From: Saxidomus purpurata
Lineage: Eukaryota > Mollusca > Bivalvia > Venerida > Veneridae
Length of the DNA stretch: 64,000 nucleotides
NCBI GenBank assembly: GCA_022818135.1
Contig: JAFMSR010000010.1
Span: forward strand, 15,256,655-15,320,654
Direction: 5' to 3'
Position 1 is the first letter of the stretch; each line of letters opens with the position of its first letter. The position numbers were made by a program, and so were the translations under genes. A model generated the notes under the pieces. It was not told where the DNA came from. It ran no database searches and saw only the letters and a list, made by a program, of their open reading frames with translations. Below, piece by piece: positions 37,915 to 50,689 of this stretch.

Positions 37915-40810
37915 ATGGTTGGAAAATTCAAAATAATTATTTTAGACATTGTTGCACTGGCCTTGACTTGTTTTGCATTTCTGTTTCAAAATATTGGATT
38001 TTTAGCAGGAGCCTGGTGGACGAATGAGAACGAAGTTGGAACCAGCAAGTATGGCATGACGATTCTAAAAATATGTAAAGTCTCGTGCGTGGATAGAAGT
38101 GTTTTGGTTATAGATGGCGACAGAGGTAAATCATTTTGAACTCCTATGTGAGGTTTGTTTGTTTATGGGTTTAAGGTCCATCGCCTTCGTTCAAGGTATA
38201 TGGTTAATGAGACCTTCCTAGGAGAGGTTTCATTATACAGAGCAGATAAGCCCGCCAACGGAGTTTGAACTTATTTCAGTTCGAGTGTCGATAAAACAAA
38301 CAAGGTTCTTCTGTGCGAAAACCAAGACCTTAATGATTGCAGTTGATATTTCTCTACATCTGTATATAGAAAGAGACAAGTCTTGTGTTTCGCTTCACTT
38401 AAGCAGTCAGAAAGGATTCCACTTTGCACATAGCGGTGTGTATATCTGTAGGTGTTCAATGTCGTGATGTTTCGGTTTGGTTTGGTCCTAAATTTTTCCC
38501 TGGACACAAGGGGAAAAAAGAACGAACTGGATAAAGATCCTGACTCCCGATTTTCATTGCTCTATCGCAGATTCCTTTACTTGTCGCTAAATACGCGTGC
38601 CGGTACTCAAATGTAGCATAAAGCGGGTAGTTTTAGTTCATCTGCTTACACGGTGAACGGTATTCATTCACCTCGGTTAACGTCACTATCCCATTGAATG
38701 CAATTTATACGAGTGACATGCTATAAATGACAAACATTCGGTGAAGGGATAGAATGATTGTTTTAGAGTAAGAAAACAATGTGTGTGGTTTCTTTGATCT
38801 TTGGAAAGGCATGAGTTGCAAAATTATGCATGCTGCATATACATGTAGTTGGCTCTACGGTAGCTCCCACAAAATCAGGCAAATATCATAGCGATGGCAT
38901 ACGTCGCTTTGACGCGATAAACCGGCTTGGCATGCGTTGGTTAATTGTGCTCATGCCGGAGGTTTCTGGTTCGAGCCCCACTGGGGTCACACGACCGTAT
39001 CTACTCATATTACTACCGACACCAGTACTGTAAATTCCAGGAAACGGATTCGAGGGTGACTGGATTAGCTTCAAGCTTTTTTCACAATCTAATATAAACT
39101 ATAAATACACAAAACACGGTGTTACTATCATGTTTATATTCTCTAGCTAGATTTTCTTGTAAAAACTCCGTAAAACCACTTTGGGGGATAATAGCATGTT
39201 CCCGACTTTCGTTAAAAGTTTTATATAAAATGCATTTATATTCATATTCTATAGAGGGTTTCACTTTATTTTCAGAATGGATATTTGCGGTGCGAGTTTT
39301 TGAAGTGTTTGGCGAAATATTTGTCTGGCTGGCCCTAGTACTGGCTGTACTCACGATGATTATAAGAATTCGCCCGATAAACACGGCTCTTATTTACATT
39401 CACGCCGCAGCAGGTAAAGCTATTATAATAATAGGCTGGAAATATCGGGCTTATGTAACCGTAGCTTGACAGGAGCGTAGTTAATTATACTAACCATTTC
39501 AATTTCATCACTACAAAATTCATTCACATTTATTTTCCTATTAACATATCATTTCCAATTGAGTCATTATAACAAAGTATTGTTTGTTTAACCATCATGT
39601 AAGAAACAAAGTTTCAAGGACAAAGTTCCTTTTCGCTGCAAAATGTGCTGAAAAACACCGTCACGTTTCAGTGTTACTGTCTCTGCTAACAATTATAAAT
39701 AGGTTAACAGAGTCATATGTTTTAAGGCTAATGTATAGTGAACGGAGAAAACTGGTAAATCGCACTTCAAGGGAAAGAACTTTTCAAGAAACCTTATAAA
39801 AGCTGGTAATGATGTTTTCGGAACTATATCACATCACAGTTACCATGGGCATGAGAGTATCAACAGATCTAGAAAGAACAACATACTTTCTGTCATTTAC
39901 AAAAGTAAAAAGCAAAAATTGAGTGCATTCCATCCTTTTTATTACATGTATTAAAACATAGCACAATGACTAGATCTAGTAAAGTTTGCTCCCTTAAACT
40001 AATATTAAATTTAAATATATACACGAAATAATCAATTCATAAGCTAGTTTCGCTTCCTAAACTTGGACGAGCTTACCAGCTTACATGAAAATATCTCGTT
40101 GAAAACGAATTTCACATATCGTATACAGTATACAATTATCAATATATGCAAACAATCGGAACCATAATATTACGTGGGCCGTTTTTATAAAATGATTCAA
40201 TCAAAAATGGTAAAAATTCACACAGAATATTCTGTCGACAGATGGACAGCAGTGGTTACTTCCCCTTATAGTACACAGTAACCACTGCCATCACAAACCA
40301 TTTTATCAAGATTTTGTCTTTAAACATTTTGTTAAAATGTCCAAAAATACTAAAATTTTAATTTTAGCGTTAATGTTGTTACTGCTTTTGCAGTAAAATT
40401 ATTTTTTATAAAATATTTAACTGTCAGGAGTTAAAATACAAAAAGTTAATTCAAAATAGTGATTTTAATATAATTACGTAACATTTTCACGTCACGTGGT
40501 ATCTTGAGGAAGGCAGTGATTTGAGAGCAGAGCTCATCCATCAAATCGCTGTGAGGATTGAACATTTATCTTGTAAAGTATTTTAAAGTATGTTTCCGTC
40601 ATTTTTTCAGGGGTTTTCATCTTAGTAGGTGTGTTTGTTTTCCTCGGATTTCAGTCTCAGTTAAACAACGGTCTAGATGGTAGCGGTTCGGTCGAGTATC
40701 CATTCGCTCTCTGTTTACTCGGAGGGATTTTGTGCATTGTGGCTTCCGTTGTTTCCGGGTTCGGTCTAAAGAAACATCTGCTGGAATGGGACGATGACGA
40801 TGAACAATGA
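37915..40810 (+). CDS. Claudin/PMP22/EMP-like four-transmembrane protein, 3 exons, 182 aa
   Basis: Exons 37915-38125, 39276-39413 and 40611-40810 join in frame, both introns in phase 1. Donors are AGAG/GTAAAT and GCAG/GTAAAG; acceptors are TTATTTTCAG and CATTTTTTCAG. ATG at 37915 is the first after an in-frame TGA at 37855. The protein has four hydrophobic segments: residues 7-31, 72-100, 108-130 and 147-168. The first loop contains GAWWTN and YGMTILKICKVSC, resembling the claudin-superfamily W...GLW...C...C loop signature, though the loop is short (about 40 residues). The C-terminus is acidic (EWDDDDEQ). Proteins of this superfamily sit in plasma membranes at junctions or regulate membrane traffic and channels; the exact role here is unknown. 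Intron 1 carries a SINE. Identification as a real gene is strong, subfamily assignment tentative. Confidence 0.88.
38915..39095 (+). mobile_element. tRNA-derived SINE in intron 1 of the claudin-like gene
   Basis: The head reads GTTGGTTAATTGTGCTCATG followed by box B GGTTCGAGCCC at 38,968-38,978. The family body follows (CCACTGGGGTCACACGACCG, CACCAGTACTG, TTCGAGGGTGACTGGATTAG, TTTTTTCACAATCTAATATA). It is in the same sense as the host gene. Confidence 0.85.
40231..40288. repeat. Palindrome plus 12-bp-stem hairpin in intron 2
   Basis: TCTGTCGACAGA (40,231-40,242) is a perfect palindrome. GCAGTGGTTACT (40,249-40,260) pairs with AGTAACCACTGC (40,277-40,288) across a 16-nt loop. It lies in intron 2 of the claudin-like gene and may be the relic of an inverted-repeat element end. 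Confidence 0.6.
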
Positions 40811-41054
40811 GAGACGCTGTTTTGGTTTTCCATAGTAACTGGAAAACAGTTGACTACATATGAACATTCTTTTTAATTTTTTTATGTCAGATAAGGAAAT
40901 TGTTAAAGTCATCTCATCTTACTGCACATAGTGTATTTTTGGTGACAGTTTTATAAAAGCAATTTTCGGTAGCTGTGCATTTAAATGTGTTAAACTAATA
41001 ATGATGCCTCATTAATATTTGAAGTTGGTGCTTTAGAAATTAAAGAAATGGACT

Positions 41055-41060
41055 AATAAA
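41055..41060 (+). terminator. Candidate polyadenylation signal of the claudin-like gene
   Basis: AATAAA lies about 245 bp after the stop codon at 40,810, within GACTAATAAAATAATAATTCC. This is a plausible 3' UTR length. AATAAA is common by chance in AT-rich DNA, so this is tentative. Confidence 0.4.
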
Positions 41061-41824
41061 ATAATAATTCCTTCCTTGGCAGTGATCTCCCTTGTGTTAT
41101 TAGTGTTGCTCGGCAGTGGAAGGGAAGCAACTCCGACATGTATTTGTTTATTTCTTAAATTGACTCTCCCAGTCAAAATAGGAAAAGTAATATTTGAAAG
41201 TTATTATTTCGTACTGGTAGCAGGAAAAGTTTGTTGTATTGGGTCAAAAGTTATTATTTCCTCTACCCTTTTCACACACACCTATTTCATCTGATATTTT
41301 ACTTTAAAAAAATGTGCATCATGTCACTTTAAATATCATAACATATAAAAAGGCAAGTTGTTTAAATTGGTATACATATTATCACAAAAACTCAAAAAAA
41401 CTGTGTCTAATTCAATCTGTGGCCGCGACAGTATGCCTGTCATTTCTTTTATATAATTCTGAAATTTCACATTCTTATTACAAGGAGTTTCGTTTCTGAG
41501 AGAAACTTCCACCACTTACAGTCTTCGGGATACACCGAATCGGACGCAATTACTATTTAGGCCGAGAATCTAAGATCGACATGGAAAGTATATCTCCAAA
41601 TTAGATGACAGGAGTAAGAAGAAACATGAGTAACATTATTGAAGTTTTTCCTATCTGAAATAACCATTAGAAATGTCAACTTTGTAATTTTTGCAAGAAA
41701 GGAAGCCGTTTGAGAAATGTTGAATGCTTCATTGTTCTGTTGTCGTTGGAATTTTGGAGCATCGTTTTTTGACACTGCGCTTGTAGTATACTTGGAACAA
41801 TATGTGAAAAGGCGAGTGGTACAC

Positions 41825-41965
41825 GGCTATAGGGGAGACCCGTGCAAGGCGATTGGGGAGACCCGTGCAAGGCGATAGGGGAGACCCGTGCAAGGCGATT
41901 GGGGAGACCCGTGCAAGGCGATAGGGGAGACCCGTGCAAGCGATAGGGGAGACCCGTGCAAGACG
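41825..41965. repeat. 23-bp tandem minisatellite, about 6 copies
   Basis: The unit is AGGCGATNGGGGAGACCCGTGCA, alternating ATAGGGG and ATTGGGG, with one copy shortened. The - strand reading (SPCTGLP, NRLARVSP) is the repeat translated. Confidence 0.9.
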
Positions 41966-43860
41966 TTACGTATTTTCGAAATCAATTTTTATTCCATTTG
42001 TTACAGTGTGATTTCTACCTTATTATGATTTATACCGACTAATTAATAAACAAATGTCATAGCTGATCATTTTAGTTATAGAAACTGTTCATTCAGCATG
42101 GCCCTGTTCAGCAATATTTTTTCTTTAAATTTTAAAATGTGGGAGAGTTATTGCTGTAAAATACTGACAAGGCAAAGCAAAGTTTATATCAAAATCCACG
42201 ACGGAGGTTAAAGAGACCTTCTATGCCTATATGAGCCTTGACATAGTGACCCTAAATTGTAATATGCACAACAATTGAACTATATTTCAAACTCATGTGG
42301 CCTATGCACAAATTGACTTCAAACTGATGTACCCTTGACACGAAAAGAAAAATATGCACAAGTGGACTGCATACTGATGTGTCCTTGACCCGTGTAGAAA
42401 AATATGTAAAAGTTGACTTTATACTGATATTATACTTGTTGCTAAGTCCCATTAATATGCAGCAGCTTTAATGAAGCTTTGTCAGTATATTCTATTTATA
42501 GGCCTCTGTGACCTTGACCTGCGAAATCATAATAAGTATATTTAGACTTCATACTGACCCTTCTTGCCATGTTTTACAAAAGAAATCAAGGGATTTAGGA
42601 GATAAAGAAAGTTTATTTTTTATCAACGAACACTGTAATATTGACCTTTGACGTAGGATCCGCAATCAAAACATGCACAACACATACAAATGCTTTTCTG
42701 CATTGTTTTATCAAAATCTTGCAAGGGTTTATTTGGATAAAGCGTTTGCAAGCTTTTTTAATAGGTCCAAGTGACTTTTGACATGGTGACAACAAATTAC
42801 AATAATATGCACAACTAAGCCTTGACTGAAGATTAGTTTCGAAAACTGTATCTGCCGTAATGCACATGCTTCGATGTATAGTAGGCAGACAGACTAGCAA
42901 TGCAGAAAGCCAAACAAAGGGAGGATAAATGTGCTTATTATTACAGAACAGTAACAAAACAAAACAGATAAACTAGAAGTAAAACTGTGTAAAAATTAAA
43001 GCCAAACTTTTTTGGGGCGCGGGTGGGGGCGGGGAGGGGGGGAAATAGGTATAATAGTGTTATTGAGTAAGACTTAAGGTCAAACTTATAAAAAAAAATC
43101 AAGAATGTTTTTTCGGGGTAAGGGGTAGGGGTAGAGGGAGGTACATCGCGACCATGTTGTCATAAGCAATATAACTGAACATTTGATGAAGAAATATTAA
43201 GAAATGGCAAAATTATAGCCAACTTTAGTTCTCGTGATAAAATCTAAGTACAAAAAGGGGCATAACTTTTCAAATGTCAATTTTGCATAAATAAAAGGCC
43301 ATAATCCAAAAGTAACTGGGTCGATTTGGCTGGTTATCAAACTTGGCCAAGATATTATACCGACAAACACTTTGACCAAGTTTAGTGAAGATCAGATGAA
43401 AACTGTTTGACTTAGAGAGCGGACAAGGTGAAGTTGGTCAATTTTACATAAATCAAGGTTCAAAATTCAAGTGTCCGAGTCGATTTGGCTGGTTATCGCT
43501 CTTGGCCGAGATATTATACCGACAAACATTTTGACCAAGTTTGGTTAAAATCAGATGAAAACTGTTCGACTTAGACAGCGGACAAAGGGTGGACGCCGCC
43601 CGCCCGCCAACCACGGGTAATCATAATACGTCCTTTCGGGCATATAAAAAGAGGCATAAATATGCAACTATGGTTGATAAAGTTACGTGACTTCCTGCAG
43701 TTGTCTATATTGTCACGAGATACAAGTATGGCCCTATATCGATTACCTGAGACCTACTTATGACAATATGTGACCAAACTTCTACCCTAAATTATATATC
43801 ATAAACACAAACATTCTGTTTGACATTGACAAGACAAGCCTGCTGACCAATTTACATGCT
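41966..43860. repeat. Repeat-rich intergenic DNA, GACCTTGACC type
   Basis: Words such as GTGACCTTGACCTG and TTGACATGGTGAC are scattered through 42.2-42.8 kb. From about 43.26 kb, CGATTTGGCTGGTTATC and GATATTATACCGACAAACA each occur twice about 170-180 bp apart, followed by GGACAAAGGGTGGACGCCGCC at 43.58 kb. This is a repeat element with internal duplication of the class seen at 47-49 and 54-55 kb. No gene recognised. Confidence 0.6.
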
Positions 43861-45240
43861 GATTGGATTGTGATTGTCACCTGTATGGCATACACAAGGT
43901 TTTGAACCAGGTGACCTAGTTTTGACCTCTGGTGACCCGTATTCAAACTCTACCTAAATTTCATGAAGACAATCATACTGACCAACTTTCATGAAGGTTC
44001 AATGAACAAGGTTTTTCTATGATTTGACCTGGTGACCTAGTTTATGACCTCACATGACCCTGTTTCGAAACTGATCTAGAAATCATCAAGACAAACATTC
44101 TGACCAAGTATCATGACTCTGAGACAGAAACTGTAACCTCTAGACTGTTAACAAGGTTTTTCTTAGATAAGACCTGGCGACCCTAACTTTTCAACTCATG
44201 TGACCCAGTTTCGAAACTGACCTGAAGATCATCAAGACAAACACTTTGACCAAGTTTAATCAGTTTCGAACAGAAATATGGCCTCTACAGTGTCAACAAG
44301 GTTTTTCTTTGATCTAGCCTAGTGACCTAGTTTCTGACCCAACATGACCCAGTTTCGAATTTGACCTAGAGACCATCGAGACAATCTGAACAAGTTTCGT
44401 GAGTTTCGAACAGAAAGTGTGGTCTCTACAGTGTTAACAAGGTTTTTCTTTGATCTGGTCTATTGACCTAGTTTTTGAACCCACATGACCCAGTTTCAAA
44501 CGGACCTAGAAATCACCAAAATAAACATTCTGACAAAGTCCAAAGAATTTTGAATAGAAAATGAGGCCTCCAGAGTGATAACAAGGTTTTTCTTAGATTT
44601 GACCTTGTGACCTAGTTTTTGACACCACATTACCCAGTTTCGAACTTGGCCCAGAAATAATCAAGAAAAACATTCTGACCAAGTCTTATGTCTTTTGAAC
44701 AAAAAATGTGGCTTATAGTGTTAACAAGTTTTTATTACATCAGGGGCATAACTCAAGGGAGTACTGGTCTGATCTGGTCATACATATTCCTTCCACATTT
44801 GGTTATGATTGCTCAATAAATGTAGTGCACAGGAGTGTAAATAATATGAAATATAGCAATATTTTTATCACATCAGGGGCAATAACTCAAGAAGTACTGG
44901 TCTGATCTGGCCCATAATCAAACTCATCCGAAATTTTGTGGTCAAACACATTTCATCCACATTTGGTTCTGATTGCTCAAGAAATGAACTGTAGAGTGTA
45001 AAAAGGGTGAAATATTGCAATTTTTGTTACATCAGGGGCAATAACTCTGGAAGTACTGCTCCGACCTAGCCCATAATCCAACACATCAGAGAACTTGTGG
45101 CCATACACATTATATCCAAGTTTGAATTAGATTGCTTTAGGATTGCAGATGCTAGAGTGTAATCAAACTAAAAGGAACATACGGATGACAGACATCCAAC
45201 AATTCTAAAAGCTCACCTTGAGCACTTCATGCTCTGGTGA
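43860..45240. repeat. Tandem repeats of about 135-150 bp (GACCTAGTTTTTGACC type)
   Basis: At least five diverged units contain GTGACCTAGTTTNTGACC, CATGACCCAGTTTCGAAC, ATCAAGACAAACATTCTGACC and GTTAACAAGGTTTTTCTT in that order. A second type (CATCAGGGGCAATAACTC, ACTGGTCTGATCTGGCC) follows from 44.73 kb. The array ends GCTCACCTTGAGCACTTCAT then GCTCTGGTGAGC, a terminal hairpin. Confidence 0.85.
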
Positions 45241-45552
45241 GCTTAAAATCCAACACAAACACCAATGGAATAGCCTCCCTATTCTTCGAATAGTCGAGCT
45301 AACGAGTCTTGTAAAAATGTGCTTTTTTGTCCGATATTGTCAATTAAACAAATTTACATCAATAAATTTCAGCTTTAAACTACGAGGGTGCCATTTCAAA
45401 ACCAAATACGTAGTTTACTCCACAAACCTTTTTCACCAGTCTGATGGACACAAGGACAGACTGACGTAAATGATTCTCATTTGAGCTACAATGTCTACAA
45501 CACAACACTTATATACCTCCTTCATATTCCTTATGCAGGAATGTAACTTATC

Positions 45553-45864
45553 ATGCCTTTCAAACAGAAAATGCTTACTGGTAAGACTAAGTGTAGTTAT
45601 CAAGCTGAACAGATAGGTAGAAATCAGCAAATGTTCAAGACACAGAATGTAAACTGCCTACCAAAACCAAAGGTCATCAAAAGCCCTCTAGCCAGGAAAA
45701 CCCCACTACCACATCTTTCAAATGAAATTTTTGCATGCAGGGATATAATACTTACAAAGCTTATGCAAGATCCTGTAAATAAATTATACAAAGAATTATT
45801 CAAACTTTTCAAGCAAAGTAATGATAAAGTAATACAAGAAAGAACAAGGTGGAATCAAAAATAG
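45553..45864 (+). CDS. Hypothetical 103-aa lysine/glutamine-rich ORF, possibly a terminal exon
   Basis: An open frame of 103 codons begins ATG right after an in-frame TAA (45,544-45,546) and ends TAG. Its composition is protein-like rather than AT noise: NVNCLPKPKVIKSPLARKTP, LPHLSNEIFACRDIILTKLM, then a charged, helix-prone end with KLYKELFKLFKQSNDKVIQE. No signal peptide or membrane segment is present. I do not recognise the family. CAG at 45,538-45,540 (TCCTTATGCAG) could be a splice acceptor, but the frame closes right after it. It sits between two repeat elements with no partner exon found, and could be a domesticated, decayed or chance frame. Confidence 0.3.
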   Translation: MPFKQKMLTGKTKCSYQAEQIGRNQQMFKTQNVNCLPKPKVIKSPLARKTPLPHLSNEIFACRDIILTKLMQDPVNKLYKELFKLFKQSNDKVIQERTRWNQK

Positions 45865-46083
45865 TTTTTAGAAATGGACTCATTAATATGCCTGTTTTCT
45901 GAAAATTTGTGTCGGCATTTTGCCAATTTTATACATGCCAGGATGAAGGCTTATCAAGACATTTAATTTCATACATTTTCATTTAAAGTAATAATGTGAA
46001 ACCAGACATATATCTTCCTTCTGAATCAAGGAAGAATGAATTTTCCCTTAGCATGATGATGCATTGAGTGATCAAGTGAGCTA

Positions 46084-46450
46084 ACAAGAGGCCCATAAAA
46101 GCCAGTATTATCCCACTGGATTGTACTGAGTACATTTTGTGAAAGAATTTTGGAATACTATCAAGGAAAAGCTAACAGAGGTCACTTTGACCTCCACCTT
46201 TGACCCACTAACCCCAAAATCAGTAGTGATCGTCTTATGAGTAGGACCAATCATCCTACTAAGTTTGAAGAATGTGGGTGATATAGATCTCAGATATGGA
46301 GTAGAAAAGATTTTAAAGTTTGGGTCACTGTGACCTTGACCTTTGATCCCTAGGTAGGTATAACAATAGGTATCATCTAAAGGTTACAGGCAACCTTATG
46401 AGCAAGTTTGATGAATGCTGAATGAAAACTGAAGTGTTATTTTTTTCAAG
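46084..46450. mobile_element. ACAAGAG-type repeat element, short copy
   Basis: Begins ACAAGAGGCCCATAAAAGCC and contains TTTGACCTCCACCTTTGACC and CACTGTGACCTTGACCTTTG. It has the same start word as the elements at 47.07 and 54.2 kb. The end is not clear. Confidence 0.5.
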
Positions 46451-47064
46451 ATTTATATTCACAAAAAAAATCATGTGGCACAAGGTTTTCATTATTTATT
46501 TATCACATCTTTGTACAAAATATCATTATGACAGATAAATGGCATGTCACTGACTTCCTTTCTTCATGACACATTTTCAACAGTCACACTTCAAGGAAAT
46601 AAACAAATAGTGAATACGTGTTAATCTTGCAGTGAAATGTTGAGTCAATCCATGGGCCATGATTTACATGTAAACATGATGTATTGGTACAGTTGAACCA
46701 GTGTTGGTGGTCACCTGATTATAGCAGTCACCTGACATAAGCAGCAAAGATGATGTAAGTCAACGTGAAACTACCCTATCTGCTTCTATATTCACTTAGA
46801 ATAGTTTCTCGTTGACCCTCAAAACAAACATTTCTATGCTAAAACATCTGTATTTAGCTACTCCCTCCATTAAGAAGCCACTTTTACACTTTGCTGGCTG
46901 CTTTAAACAGGTTTGACTGTAGCTCTGTAGAATAGGTTAACATATTATCTATATAGATACTAACTTACATGATTTGAATTAAAATGCCTTATTCAGAGCT
47001 TCTAAGAAAAATCTCCTAACAACATGTACTCAACATTTAACAAGAAAATAATTGAACAATAAAA

Positions 47065-48132
47065 ACAAGAGGGCCATGATTGCCCTATATCGCTCACCTG
47101 AATACCAGTCCACTTGCCTAATGGGTGTGGTCAAATTTGACCCAAGAGGCATGATTTTAACAAAGTAGGTGGAAGACCCCAAGACAATGTTGCATAGCAA
47201 ATAGGTTTTCCTATATACATTTTTGTAAAACAAGTAACCTCCTTGGCAGGGCCAATATTGACCCCAGGGGTATGATTTGAACAACTTTAAATAAGTCTAC
47301 TAGACAATGCTACATCCAAAATATCTAAGCTCTATGCCCTGTGGTTTCAGAGAAAAAGATTTTTAAAGTTTTTCCTGTATAAGCTTATATAAAACCAAAT
47401 GACCCCCTGGAGGGGTCAATTTTGACCTGGGGGTCATAATTGGAACAATCTTAGTAGAGTTCCACTAGGCATTTCTACATGCCAAATATCTAATCTCTAG
47501 GTCTTGTGGTGTCAGAGGGGAAGATTTTTAAAGTTTTTCCTATATAAACCTATGTAAAACTAAGTGTCCCCGGCGGGGGGTCTTTGCCGGTCTATTTGAA
47601 CAATTGGTGAGGGGGGGGGGGGGGGGGGGGGGCCACCAGGCAAGGTCAAAAAATTGGGGGTATTTTTAAATTTTCCTAAAAAATTTTAAAAAAAAAGGGA
47701 CCCCAGGGAAGGTCAATTTTTACCCAGGGGCCATAATTTGGACAATCTTGGTACAGGTCTACTAGACAATGCTACATGCCAAATATCTAAGCTTTAGGCC
47801 TTGTGGTTTCAGAGAAGAAGTTTTCCTATTTGTTGCCATAGCAACCCTGCAAAGTTTCATCAATATTGGTCCAGTGGTTTCAGAGGAGATGTCTTTTGAA
47901 GGTGTTATTAGGTGGTATTTCCATTGTTCTCGAACAATAGAGTGACCACTTAAGTAACAAAAGAATGACCACTTAAGGGACAAAAGACAGAATGAAGACA
48001 ATAGATTTCTATTGTCTTAGGCCACACCTCCTACCACCCAAGGTACCCATCGTGCGTGCGGACGTACGGACAGACGTACGGATAGAATGTGATCCTAATA
48101 GCTCACTCTGGCACGTTGTGCAAGGTGAGATA
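47065..48132. mobile_element. ACAAGAG-type element with internal repeats, apparently complete
   Basis: Starts ACAAGAGGGCCATGATTGCC then CTATATCGCTCACCTGAATA. It holds three to four internal units with GGTCAATTTTGACCTGGGGG, AAGCTCTATGCCCTGTGGTT and TTCAGAG, and ends GTACGGACAGACGTACGGAT ... AGCTCACTCTGGCACGTTGTGCAAGGTGAG. GCTCACCT at the start and AGGTGAG at the end are inverted. A G run near 47,610-47,632 is suspect sequence. No coding frame supported. Confidence 0.7.
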
Positions 48133-48454
48133 ACAACATGTCAATAAAGTAAGCACTTTCAAGCTACAGTCCAACCTCCCTAATTGATACCTCCTTAGGG
48201 CAACAACCTTCATAAGATGACAAACATTTCTTTCCTGTTGTGTCAATTATAAAAGGAATCAACTTTTCCAGAACAACATCTCTCTACAACAAACACCTTT
48301 CTGTGTTCCCAAGGGTGTATGCTCCCGAGAGGTTGCACTGTATGTACACTGTAGTACACAAACAGAATAAGTAAAACAAAGTAAATCATCAAATTACTGT
48401 CATAATTATGTTTTGTTAGTTAATACGTCATCAAATTTAGCCCAATGCATCTAG

Positions 48455-49520
48455 TTGCATATAACACTATTAAAAGTGGCAGGGGCTGATCTCGATAAAT
48501 ATTTGACAAGGCCACAAGTTGAAAACAAAAACAAAAAGGGCCAAAGAAATGGTGAGAAATCCTCCTTACTACCATCCTTAATGTCCCTGAGTTTAAGCAA
48601 AACTGCCATCCGGTTAAGAGGGTTGCATTCACAAAATTCACATAGAAAAGAAAAACAACAAAGGGCCAAAGTAAATGGTGCAAAAAACCTCCTTTACTCC
48701 ATCACAATTAAGGTGTTCATCCCTGAAGTTTAAAAAATCGCCACCGTTTAAGGTGCATCACAAAATTCACATAGTAATAAAAAATCAACAAAGGGCCATA
48801 ATTCTGAAAATTGGTGAAATTCTTTCCTTTACTACCATCTACACCTAAGCATCCCTTATTTAACAAAATCTGCCATCCGGTTTAGAGGAGTTGCAGTTTA
48901 AAAAATTTCTACATAGTATATATGAAAAAACAAAAAGGGCCAAACGAAATGGTCACAGCAAAAATTCCTTCCTTACACCATCTACTTAAGTGTCATCCTA
49001 TAGTTTAAGCAAAATCTGCCATCCGTTTAAAATTCACAAAATTTCTACATAGATCTAGTGAAAACAACAAAGGGCCAAATCCTTAAATTGGTGCAGAAAC
49101 CTTCCTACACCATCTACCTTATGTTCATCCCTGTAGTTTAAGCAAACTGCCTCCGGTTAGAGGGTTGGTTCACAAAATTTCTACATAGTATTAGTGAAAA
49201 AACAACAAAGGGCCATAATCTGAATTGGTCACAGAAAAATTCTTCCTTTACTACCTAGTGTTCACCTTATTTAAGCAAAATCTGCCATTTTAAGGTGGTT
49301 CACAAAATTCTAGATTAGAAAAATAAAAAGGGCCATAATTGTTAAATTTGGTGAGCAAAATTCCTTCCTTTACTACCATCTACACATTAAGGTTGTTCAT
49401 CCCTATAGTTTAAGCAAAACTGCCATCCGGTTTAAAGGAGTTGCGTTCACAAGATTTCGGGACGTACGGACGGACGGACGGACAAGTGCAATGCTATATG
49501 CTCCCACATTGTGGGGGCAT
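48455..49520. repeat. Tandem repeats of about 150-165 bp (AAAGGGCCATAATT type)
   Basis: About six units contain TTTAAGCAAAACTGCCATCC, GGTT, TTCACAAAATTTCTACATAG, CAACAAAGGGCCATAATT and CCTTCCTTTACTACCATC. The array ends GACGTACGGACGGACGGACG followed by TATATGCTCCCACATTGTGG. Probably the body of another bivalve-type element. Confidence 0.8.
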
Positions 49521-49981
49521 AAAAAAAATATTTGCACTATACGGACTAGTGAATATGGATTTACTATGCCAGTTATAAATTACTTACACTAATTAAAAGG
49601 ACAAAGTCAAATATTTGATTTGGCTAGTTCAATGAGAAAAGACTACCCTCAAGTTATCAATAAAATATGGTTTACTATTCGTTAAACACCGACTTAGAAA
49701 CATCATCTTCATTGTGGCCTTAAAGAAGATTTATTACCATTCTGTTGTAAGTTTTGACAACATCCCATTCAGCAGAAGATTTATACCAAAAATGTGTGAT
49801 ATGCAAACAACGGCAGAATACAGACAAATCTATCAGATACACGACACGTCACATTAACAGAACCTCTTCCATATACTGTGGGCCAGCAAACAAACACAAG
49901 CGTAAAACAAACTACAAACTCTTATTTCACAACTTCTTGAGGTATTTACATCGTACAAATTGATTATAAAGCTATTTAACT

Positions 49982-50175
49982 CTTACCCAGTTGGTGGCAA
50001 GAAATTCCACCTTGTGATCAGTGCAGATCATGATCAGTGAGCACTTCTAATCATGATCTGCACAATGTATTATTTATATCTAATACATGATGTATTATTG
50101 AGCACCTCTTTCAACAAATAATGGCACTGCCCAAATTGAAAGAGGTACAAGTCCACCTTACAAATTTGGCAGGGT
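49982..50175 (+). mobile_element. Dispersed repeat, copy 2 (GATCATGATCAGCCTGCAC family)
   Basis: Contains GATCAGTGCAGATCATGATC, then AATAATGGCACTGCCCAAAT, TGAAAGAGGTACAAGTCCAC and TTGGCAGGGTGAA, matching the order of copy 1 at 21.7 kb. The centre is altered. Confidence 0.65.
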
Positions 50176-50689
50176 GAATGGTCAAAATGGTAAAATGAGT
50201 ATTTTTTAATGTGAAGTTACTAAGGACACAAAAAATAACTACTGAGAAAGTACTGGCTGATTCTTTATGTATATAATTAAAACAAAGTGATGGGCTGACA
50301 GCAAACCTAGCCTATCTCCTTTTATCGCAATTTAAAAACATAAATACAGTTTTCACATTCGTCGCTTCAAATACAGGTACACTTTGTTAAAAAATATATA
50401 ACATCGCTCAAAATTCTTAAATGACTTCATCTCTGAAAATGACTACAAATATTTGAAAAAAATAAGTCTAATTGGTTGTTAAAATTGTCTGCAAGGAAAA
50501 CTCTTATCTAAAGAATGTGTAATACTGACAAAAATGTAAGTTATATCTATTAAATCTACATGTACTGAGCCGTAACTAATTCATGATCTAATTCAAGTCT
50601 GCAAGTCTACAAAATTGTAATTAAACATATAACTGAAGGTATGCTTTTAGTTAAATTATACATCAATCCAGGCAAACAAAAACTGACAC

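Noticed and set aside
38968..38978. Functional tRNA gene at a GGTTCGAGCCC box B
   Set aside because: The head does not fold as a complete tRNA by eye, and it is followed by the SINE body shared with three other copies.
49754..49963. 69-codon + strand frame with CVIC (zinc-knuckle-like)
   Set aside because: Only one CxxC, no partner ligands in a recognisable spacing, no homologue recognised.
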